From positions 1-32,771 of the forward strand of contig JAIETO010000291.1 in NCBI GenBank assembly GCA_019745005.1: a stretch of 32,771 nucleotides of DNA, written 5' to 3'. Below are positions 17,501 through 22,594 of the stretch, piece by piece. Within the stretch, counting starts at the first letter, position 1. Each line of letters starts with the position of its first letter. The translations under genes and the position numbers were made by a program. This DNA comes from Burkholderiaceae bacterium. GTDB lineage: Bacteria > Pseudomonadota > Gammaproteobacteria > Burkholderiales > Burkholderiaceae_D. Below the pieces are notes generated by a model. The model was not told the DNA's origin, searched no databases, and worked only from the letters and a program-made list of their open reading frames with translations.

Positions 17501-18218
17501 CACCGCAGCCAAAGCAGCCAACACCGCAGCCAACACCGGCATCCAATTCCACGCCGCTAGCGGCAAATTCAGCAGCCAAAGTCAAAGCGACGCCACCCAC
17601 CTCACGGCAGATAAAAACATCACCGTCGCCAGCACCCACGCCAACATTCAAATCGCTGCGAATAAACATGTCTTACTCACAGCAATGGGTGCGATGCTGA
17701 AACTAGAGGGCGGCAACATCATGTTGCATGCACCGGGTAAGGTGGAGTTTAAGGCGTCGAAGAAAGAGTTGGCGGGGGCGGCGAAAGTAGAGGCAAAGCT
17801 ACCCTTACTTCCGCAACCAGAAGGGTTAGACATTGAAAAAGGTGATCAGCATTTCGTGTTGAAATCGCACAGTGGCAAGCCCGTTAAAAACAGGCGTTAC
17901 CGTGCAATGACAGGGAATAAAACAATTGAAGGCTTTACAGATCAAAACGGTAAAACGGAAATTCTGGAAGGATACGTTCAACAATTATCGCGCTTCGAAT
18001 TGATTGATGAAAGTTTTGATGAGCATTTTGTTTTAAAGGATCCGCTAGGGATACCTATGTCGCGAATGAAATATCGAATTAAATCAAACGACGGTGTTTT
18101 GATTGAAGGTGTTACGGATGATCACGGGCGAACCTCGTTATTTACAAGCGACAAGATCGAAGACATTGAATTGCTATTCATTGAAGAAAATCATGCTGAG
18201 GATGAAGGAGTAAATTGA
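14592..18218 (+). CDS. vgrG: Long VgrG (TssI) with tandem C-terminal cargo-type domains
   Basis: A 1208-residue VgrG. Residues 1-~520 are the gp27-like base, with a Q-Y-Q-E-S-D-F-A-F-L-Q-R-L-L-Q-E-E-G-L-F segment near 178. The gp5 OB-fold lies at about 540-645 (F-H-W-Q-R, then G-T-W-I-R-V-A and P-R-I-G-Q-E-V-L-I-D-F). About 690-1060 is a DUF2345-type beta-helix spike with abundant Gln/Asn/Ser. The conserved spike ends near 1065. Two tandem ~55-residue repeats follow at 1085-1138 and 1143-1197, both starting D-x-H-F-V-L-K and containing I-E-G-x-T-D-x-x-G-(K/R)-T. These resemble transthyretin/carboxypeptidase-regulatory-like beta domains known to attach effectors to VgrG. The stop overlaps the ATG of an amidase-like gene. 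In-frame repeats at 15764-15799 and about 15966-16010 mark variable linkers. Confidence 0.95.
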   Translation: MNLIEQFLSHLPAVLPFGGWTQESRLMRLSTAQSGIQLLVEEARIVEDLESNFRIDLAVLSTDAAIPLESLIGQPVLLELLTSQSRTDLRPFHGHITHSKALGANGGLARYHLTIQAWTAFLAHTQDSAIYQDMTVFDIIDAVASKLEGQGTLKPQWRMDITDQSLYTKRSLTTQYQESDFAFLQRLLQEEGLFGWIEHQGNNTSHLSSAGTNNTDQQANELGSHTWVIADHNGAFHRNAQSQVPFTQAGAVMKQDSIDQWHSVRQWQTSAITQQSWDYRQIHNRPVANLSNANNLGSDNQSAHNTPMTRQDSLGAYHYTSRSHGQRQIERQLQALEAHNKRFQGGGTVRSFAPGTSFSLIGHAEHDLFGVGAMTAALSEQREQRDEQKSAQISTQISTQISDQTEQTDNEADNHFLITSVIHHAHNNLTAELKAGLHAQLGTVRLPALKDKLAKLGQVGQLSQLSQLNQLSHGQAQEENNHTDIHQRPLYRNTITAIRRHIPYRNLSHNAQGQPLYPKPRIQGQQTAIVVGPQGQVIHTDRDHRIQVQFHWQRNHGSTNGTNTGSSNSSHSRLNNAYGHTHTGAPGNEQSGTWIRVAATFAPIAGANWGSHQIPRIGQEVLIDFIEGDIDRPIVIGSLYNGQGQSNAQHNQINQGQGKATGNAPAWFAGESATQSAAQNADEANNANNSNTSQGHAHNAVLSGIKTQNLATSQSGTGGYNQLVFDDTPEQGRTSLQQHQQAHQGTTELNLGHLKHQSDNQRLQAVGQGIELKTQHSAALRAGQGMLISSHARTNASSHQLDNREAQSQLEQSHQLQQALAKTAEQHKAILSEGKGESGTTTNKAGQSSQSNSSDKQNKSDQDSLPAIQAQAHSLQVISAESGMATNPVTAYSEAHLQFASPAGISISTARNTLIAAGNTSNISANQDINFSSQGSQHHLVKAGISLFTYGKTNQDKENSNDKTAANASNTAAKAANTAANTGIQFHAASGKFSSQSQSDATHLTADKNITVASTHANIQIAANKHVLLTAMGAMLKLEGGNIMLHAPGKVEFKASKKELAGAAKVEAKLPLLPQPEGLDIEKGDQHFVLKSHSGKPVKNRRYRAMTGNKTIEGFTDQNGKTEILEGYVQQLSRFELIDESFDEHFVLKDPLGIPMSRMKYRIKSNDGVLIEGVTDDHGRTSLFTSDKIEDIELLFIEENHAEDEGVN
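15764..15799 (+). repeat. 12-bp tandem repeat inside vgrG
   Basis: Two exact copies of ACAAATAAGTAC and a third differing only in its last two bases. They encode repeating Q-I-S-T units in a linker of the gp27-like region. The unit is a multiple of three, so copy-number change keeps the frame. A shorter ACAAAGGGA duplication lies just upstream (15731-15748). Confidence 0.8.
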
Positions 18219-18775
18219 TGCCTGAAGTAGAAATAGATAAGTCAAAGACCAGTGAGAGTACTAATACTCTGGGGAAAGAGTGCGTTGTTGGACGATTTAT
18301 TACGGAAGAAGAGGGCTGGAGAATCGTTAAGGTTGCAGCGACTTGGGAAGGCACGCCCTATTCAAGGATTGGCGCAAATTCAGTTAAAAGTATAAAAGGT
18401 GATTGTTCGGGAACAACCAATAAAATTTTCGTTGAGGCAGGCTTCCCATATCCATATCAATCGACAGCAAGTTTTGAAACATATGTCAACGCTAGCCATA
18501 GATTCCGGGAAATAGATAAAACAAAAATTGCGATGCAGGCTGGTGATATTTTGTTTTGGCCTGGTCATATGGCTATTTATGCACCTTTCCCAGAAGGAGA
18601 CCCACGGCGAGATACTGGCTTGATGAAAGCAGGTAAAAAGAAACTGAATAACATGTTTACCGCGCACAATGAAAATTCGACCCGAAATTATGATGCTTAC
18701 AATATCGAAACTTTTCGTGGAGACCCATATCGGGTTTTTAGATATTTGATTTTGCCAAGCGCAAAGGACTGCTAA
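18218..18775 (+). CDS. Putative T6SS peptidoglycan amidase/endopeptidase effector, NlpC/P60-like
   Basis: A 185-residue protein without signal peptide. The ATG at 18218 overlaps the vgrG stop (TGATG) and has GAAGGAG 7 bases upstream; this is better than the TTG three bases earlier. Residues 43-50 (W-E-G-T-P-Y-S-R), D-C-S-G at 62-65 and G-D-I-L-F-W-P-G-H-M-A-I-Y at 109-121 match the NlpC/P60 cysteine-peptidase core, giving Cys63 and His117 as the predicted dyad and His150 or Asn151 as a candidate third residue. Such enzymes cut the peptide stems of peptidoglycan. Position directly after a vgrG, no export signal and a following gene with a signal peptide all suggest a Tae-type antibacterial effector delivered into the target periplasm. 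The exact cleavage site cannot be told. Confidence 0.82.
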   Translation: MPEVEIDKSKTSESTNTLGKECVVGRFITEEEGWRIVKVAATWEGTPYSRIGANSVKSIKGDCSGTTNKIFVEAGFPYPYQSTASFETYVNASHRFREIDKTKIAMQAGDILFWPGHMAIYAPFPEGDPRRDTGLMKAGKKKLNNMFTAHNENSTRNYDAYNIETFRGDPYRVFRYLILPSAKDC

Positions 18776-18777
18776 CG

Positions 18778-19674
18778 ATGAGTAGTACAAAATTTACTCG
18801 GAGAGTTTTATTTCCCTTGATCTTCGTGTCATTTAATTCTCATGCATATGAAGAAGAAAGTGCAATTCCTCTAACGATAATTGCGCAGTCGAACTATGCC
18901 AATATCGAAAACACTGCTATCACAATAAATGGCAGAAAGATTGTGATTAAAAGCGAGTTAATCAATCGCGAAAAAAAACTGAAAAATATTGGCTTTGCGG
19001 CATACACACCTTTCTTTAGTCAGCTAGGTGAAGCAGAGGAGAATGAAGATAAGACCTTTCCTGATTTTGAAGTGCTGTTCAATGGAAAAGTTGAAAAACT
19101 CAGGTCATATCGGCGCGGATTTTTTCTTGGTGAAGATGTAACCGGCAAACTTGTTAAAGCAAAAATTGAGCCCTTACCTAAGAAAGGCACAGACAATAAA
19201 GGGCTAAGACATCGAGGTCTTCCTTTAGATAACTGGCAGGGTTACGTGGCATATTCTTGGATTACACCGCTTGCACCTCAATCAAAAGGCACTGCCGAAA
19301 TACGCTACACAGCTATTCCTCAGTTTGGCTTAGATGATATTTCTTCGGAAAGATTCAGTGACAACATAGCTAAACACTGCGGTAACGTAGATGACATTAA
19401 AGCGTATCTTAAAAATGTAAGTCGTTCGTTTCGTTATATTTATTTTGAAAGGTATGAAATACCGATCAACTTTTTGAATAGTCGCGATGTGCAAATTCAA
19501 GTCAATCAACACGCAAAGAAAGCGGCTGAGCAAGAGCCATTGTTCGCGCTCACATGTGGCGTGACAAATCGTTCAGGTACTCCTGCAAATTTTTCAGGAA
19601 CGTTTCGTACACAAGAAAACATGATTTCACTTTTCGTTATCTTTAAATTCCCGGGTTCAATATTTGAGGAATAG
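18778..19674 (+). CDS. Exported DUF4424-like protein, candidate immunity protein for the NlpC/P60-like effector
   Basis: A 298-residue protein with a signal peptide (residues 1-22, hydrophobic core L-F-P-L-I-F-V-S-F, cleavage after S-H-A) and so periplasmic. It starts 2 bases after the amidase-like gene with AAAGGA upstream. The mature part looks all-beta. It can be aligned by eye with the DUF4424 protein at 21439-22437: an N-terminal strand pattern with an asparagine-containing turn, a V-L-F-N-G-K-V-E/V-Q-V-D-G-K-E-V turn, a W-I-T-P-L-A/Y-V-W-R-Q-K segment before an (I/F)-x-x-x-C-G motif, and a Cys near the end. Identity is low, so the family call is moderate. Effector adjacency plus export is the classic immunity layout; function is inference. 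Confidence 0.65.
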   Translation: MSSTKFTRRVLFPLIFVSFNSHAYEEESAIPLTIIAQSNYANIENTAITINGRKIVIKSELINREKKLKNIGFAAYTPFFSQLGEAEENEDKTFPDFEVLFNGKVEKLRSYRRGFFLGEDVTGKLVKAKIEPLPKKGTDNKGLRHRGLPLDNWQGYVAYSWITPLAPQSKGTAEIRYTAIPQFGLDDISSERFSDNIAKHCGNVDDIKAYLKNVSRSFRYIYFERYEIPINFLNSRDVQIQVNQHAKKAAEQEPLFALTCGVTNRSGTPANFSGTFRTQENMISLFVIFKFPGSIFEE

Positions 19675-19809
19675 AAGTACAAAGCTAGACTAAGTTTCTT
19701 ACATTTGAGTTCACAAACGTCATGAGGGTTTTGAACACTTCCTAAGCGAAATCGCCTCTAGTTAAATCAATATCTAAAAAAACTTCTGAGAAAAAAGGAG
19801 AAAAAGTAA

Positions 19810-20421
19810 ATGGCAAATACAAAGACTGTTTTATCAAAAACAGGTGAGTTGACTCCCATATCAGATAAAAAAGGCATTGAGATTTTTGTTTGCGACCCTG
19901 ATTGGTTTGATAGAAAAGATAATCTAAAAATCGCGAATGCGTCTAGTCGTGCGGCGGATTTGGAATTTTCTGGAGCCGACTTAAATTTTGTTGCGAGAGT
20001 TCTTTATGCTGAATCAGCAGGTTCAGCGCAACTGAAAGATTTAGCCGAACGTGCGCAAGAGAAGGAGGCAATATTAAATGTTAAATATTTCAGGCTTAAT
20101 CGAAGTGGTTATCCCAACAGAGTGAAAGCCAAAACATTTACGGATGTTTGTAAAGCGCCGAATCAGTTTGAGTCAGTTTATGCTTCGTCACCAAAATTTG
20201 CCGGATCAGACGTTAATTCTTATTTGCGTCTCATTGATAAAGAATGCGCTGATTTGGCAGAAGCTATCGCGGCAGTAAGAACATTTATGAAAAAAGGACC
20301 GAATAAAGACTTTGTTTTCGATAATTTCAGAGGCGGCAAAGGAAATCGAGGTAAAACCATAGGATTAACGCGATTTTTTTTATCTGATGAGGGGAGGAAA
20401 ATGCATGAGAAAGAGGAATAA
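19810..20421 (+). CDS. Putative T6SS cell-wall hydrolase effector, SleB/CwlJ-like (Hydrolase_2)
   Basis: A 203-residue protein with no signal peptide. AAGGAG lies about 9 bases before the ATG. Residues 57-71 read D-L-N-F-V-A-R-V-L-Y-A-E-S-A-G, the start of the SleB/CwlJ fold, where the glutamate (Glu68) is the predicted catalytic acid. The later K-E-A-I-L-N-V segment, F-T-D-V and the P-N-Q-F-E-S-V motif follow in family order. SleB proteins are lytic transglycosylases acting on the glycan strand. Family members in spore formers and many Gram-negatives are exported; this one has no export signal but sits in a vgrG-linked island. Delivery by T6SS is therefore inferred. The first 50 residues match no domain I recognise and may serve for loading. 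Confidence 0.72.
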   Translation: MANTKTVLSKTGELTPISDKKGIEIFVCDPDWFDRKDNLKIANASSRAADLEFSGADLNFVARVLYAESAGSAQLKDLAERAQEKEAILNVKYFRLNRSGYPNRVKAKTFTDVCKAPNQFESVYASSPKFAGSDVNSYLRLIDKECADLAEAIAAVRTFMKKGPNKDFVFDNFRGGKGNRGKTIGLTRFFLSDEGRKMHEKEE

Positions 20422-20923
20422 CGTTAAAATTGATTTGACCTTGGTTCTGCTGAGTTTAGTAGTTTCGAAGTGTTTAATCGCCGCGCCTGTTTCTAGAAAA
20501 AGTGAGCCTCAATTTAATGAGTTTCCTGCTCAAACGGTCAAAATTACTACAACTAAAAAACCGATATTTAGTTCAAATTTAGCGAGGCGATATAAAACTA
20601 TTATTTCAAATAGCATGGCAGATGAACCTAATTTTGCAGGACATTATCGCGTTGTAGTTTGGGGATGTGGCACTGATTGTCGAGGATTTGCGATAGTCGA
20701 TTTGTTGTCTGGCAAAACTTATACCTTACCAAATCTTGAATCCGTTGTCGGTGTAATGGGAAATGACGAAGATAGACTTTCCTACCGTGCTGACAGCAAT
20801 CTTTTTGTAATCAATGGGGTGAAAAATGAAGTTGATGAGGGTAAGTTTTTTTATTCTTGGAAAAACCACCGACTAAATTTTTTGATAAAAATTCCGATTA
20901 AAAAGGAGGATTTTTCAAATTGA
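20405..20923 (+). CDS. Exported small protein, candidate immunity protein for the SleB-like effector
   Basis: A 172-residue protein. The frame opens at an ATG at 20387, but the ATG at 20405 has GGGGAGG at the right spacing and begins a proper signal peptide (M-R-K-R-N-N, then a hydrophobic stretch ending near A-A-P). It overlaps the SleB-like gene by 17 bases, so the two are co-translated. The mature part contains P-N-F-A-G-H-Y-R-V-V-V-W-G-C-G-T-D-C, A-I-V-D-L-x-S-G-K-T-Y and D-S-N-L-F-V-I-N-G. This pattern recurs in uncharacterised periplasmic or lipoprotein families. Two cysteines four residues apart may form a disulfide or bind metal. Immunity is inferred from context only. Confidence 0.66.
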   Translation: MRKRNNVKIDLTLVLLSLVVSKCLIAAPVSRKSEPQFNEFPAQTVKITTTKKPIFSSNLARRYKTIISNSMADEPNFAGHYRVVVWGCGTDCRGFAIVDLLSGKTYTLPNLESVVGVMGNDEDRLSYRADSNLFVINGVKNEVDEGKFFYSWKNHRLNFLIKIPIKKEDFSN

Positions 20924-21115
20924 ATGCGCTTCTCCAAGATAGTTTTTTTAAAGTTCGCAAACCAATGGATTTCTCCTTGGTGCATGCAACGTTGAACTAA
21001 AACTGATTATCTAGGTAATGTGATACTAGCACCAGCATATTTTTACCACGCTTATATATAAAGCGAAAATAGCACTAAAAATAGGCATACTGCCAATTTT
21101 TTCATAAATACTAAA

Positions 21116-21370
21116 ATGTTGAATCGTAAAATCTACAAAACCCGTAAATCCGAAGATTCGCATAAAGAAATGACGAATTGGCTTGCCGGATATCTAAAAG
21201 AAAATTTGATTAAAGCGTTTGTCGCAACCTCCACGCTCATCGGGTTGTGCACAATTTTTGCGTTTCATTTCCACATCGAATACTCACCGCCGTTTGACTT
21301 GCAGTCTCTCGCAAATGTCATTTGCCATTTACCAAGACATGACTGTGTTCGACATCATCGACGCTGTTGA
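21116..21370 (+). pseudogene. Probable truncated N-terminus of a membrane protein
   Basis: An 84-codon frame from ATG 21116. Residues 1-32 are basic and hydrophilic, residues ~33-52 form one transmembrane segment, and a P-P-F-D-L-Q-S-L-A stretch follows, as at the first helix-loop of larger polytopic proteins. From about 21324 the frame runs out of phase through a vgrG remnant and ends in nonsense residues rich in His, Arg and Cys. No ribosome site is visible. I read it as the 5' end of a membrane (possibly immunity) gene cut off by recombination. A genuine small membrane protein is the less likely alternative. Confidence 0.45.
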
Positions 21371-21389
21371 AGGTAAGTTGGCAGGATAG
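21324..21389 (+). pseudogene. vgrG gene remnant
   Basis: Bases 21327-21369 match the resident vgrG around 14979-15021 with a single mismatch. In the vgrG frame the segment reads A-I-Y-Q-D-M-T-V-F-D-I-I-D-A-V, then a divergent E-G-K-L-A-G and a TAG stop at 21387-21389. The rest of the vgrG is absent on both sides. It marks an earlier vgrG copy or a recombination point upstream of the second DUF4424 gene. Confidence 0.85.
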
Positions 21390-21438
21390 GTGTCAATGAT
21401 TGAGTCCTAGCCAAAATCGTAACTTTGAAGAAAGAAGA

Positions 21439-22437
21439 ATGAAAATGAAGTTTGCTATTTCTGTGATTGTGATGATGTTTTGCTGTTCTTTTTCGAATGC
21501 AAATGATGGTATCGCTGCAGTTGGCGTTGGAGGTATAGTCATGAAAATGACTGACGCAGTCGCGCTGAAGAAAGAAGTTCTTAGCGTCAGCCACGATAAG
21601 ATAAGTGTGGAGTATGAGTTCTTAAACGAATCGTCAACAGATGTCGACGAAATGATTTTTTTTCCTCTTCCTGAATACACTGCAGACTTCCACGGTTCCA
21701 AAGAATATGCAGGCCAGCCTTCGCATTTTATTGTTCAAGTTGACGGCAAAGAAGTTAAATTCAAAACGCTTATTGTCGCGAAAATCGATGGGAATGATGT
21801 TACTAACGAGCTAAAAAAATTAGGGCTAAGTAATGAGCAAATTGCATATTTTCCTTCCTTTACACTTTTCGGAAAAAAAGTAAAACCATTAACGCCAAGA
21901 CAAAAAAAGCAATTTATCGAGAGTGGATTTTTTACTGAAACATTTGAGAGTAATGAGTTGGTTCCCGTTTGGAGTGTGGCAATTCAGTATGTTTGGCGTC
22001 AAAAATTTTCGGCTGGAAAGGTCGTAAAAGTTTTCCATCAATATCGACCCTTTATCGCAGCAGGCCCATCCGAATCCTCATTAGGCGATTCGTTCAGCAA
22101 AGAGTATTGTGGCGATACGAGTTTTTTGAAAGCTTGGAACAAGATTGCTGCCGAAAAAAATAATTATGTCCCTGCGGCCAAAGTTTCATACATTTTGAGT
22201 ACTGGAAATTCATGGAAAAATGGGATCGAAGACTTTACATTGAATATAGTCAAGAAAAAGCCGGGCGAGATAGTTAGTCTATGTTTCCCGGGTGACTTTA
22301 GGAAGATAAATACGACGACTTTACAAGTTCGACTCGCCAACTTTAAGCCACAACAGGAGTTGCATGTGTACTTTGGAAATATAGATTATTTAGACTACTC
22401 AAATGGTGATCCAGGTTTGGCACCGCCTCTCCATTAA
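21439..22437 (+). CDS. Exported DUF4424 protein, possible orphan immunity protein
   Basis: A 332-residue protein. A frame extends to a TTG at 21400, but the ATG at 21439 with GAAGAAAGAAG upstream begins a clean signal peptide (cleavage after S-N-A near residue 20). The mature start N-D-G-I-A-A-V-G-V-G-G-I is the DUF4424 opening, followed by strands, an I-F-F-P-L-P-E-Y motif, a long W-S-V-A-I-Q-Y-V-W segment and a conserved (S)-K-E-Y-C-G near residue 225. DUF4424 proteins are periplasmic and of unknown reaction. A related divergent copy follows the NlpC/P60-like gene at 18778, which makes an immunity role plausible. No effector lies next to this copy, only the vgrG remnant, so it may be an orphan antidote. 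A terminator follows at 22546. Confidence 0.8.
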   Translation: MKMKFAISVIVMMFCCSFSNANDGIAAVGVGGIVMKMTDAVALKKEVLSVSHDKISVEYEFLNESSTDVDEMIFFPLPEYTADFHGSKEYAGQPSHFIVQVDGKEVKFKTLIVAKIDGNDVTNELKKLGLSNEQIAYFPSFTLFGKKVKPLTPRQKKQFIESGFFTETFESNELVPVWSVAIQYVWRQKFSAGKVVKVFHQYRPFIAAGPSESSLGDSFSKEYCGDTSFLKAWNKIAAEKNNYVPAAKVSYILSTGNSWKNGIEDFTLNIVKKKPGEIVSLCFPGDFRKINTTTLQVRLANFKPQQELHVYFGNIDYLDYSNGDPGLAPPLH

Positions 22438-22545
22438 TGATTCTTTATTAAACGAAGACTTTTTTTAAATTATCAGACGTTAGAAACAAGAAATATCAAC
22501 CTCGTTAGTTGGCCTAGGTACAAATCTACAAATCTCTTTTCAAAA

Positions 22546-22582
22546 AAAACAAGGGCATCCACAAAAGAGATGCCCTTGTTTT
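22546..22582. terminator. Bidirectional Rho-independent terminator
   Basis: A perfect 14-bp stem (22546-22559 with 22569-22582, core CAAGGGCATC/GATGCCCTTG) has a 9-base loop, an A-run on its left and a T-run on its right. It can end both the plus-strand island and the minus-strand secreted-protein gene, which converge here. Confidence 0.9.
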
Positions 22583-22594
22583 CACTCAAGGCAA

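Larger units (their letters stand above)
20924..21438. other. Degenerate spacer between effector island and second DUF4424 gene
   Basis: This 515-bp stretch contains no intact recognisable gene. It is AT-rich at the left. From 21116 it carries a truncated membrane-protein reading frame and at 21324-21389 a short vgrG remnant. I see no clear terminator after 20923; a T-run at 20942-20948 lacks an obvious stem. Confidence 0.6.

Noticed and set aside
15255-17833. Several long Gly/Cys/Val- or Leu/Trp-rich reading frames on the minus strand inside the long vgrG
   Set aside because: They are antisense shadows of a biased Gln/Asn/Ser/His coding sequence; no family resemblance or ribosome sites.
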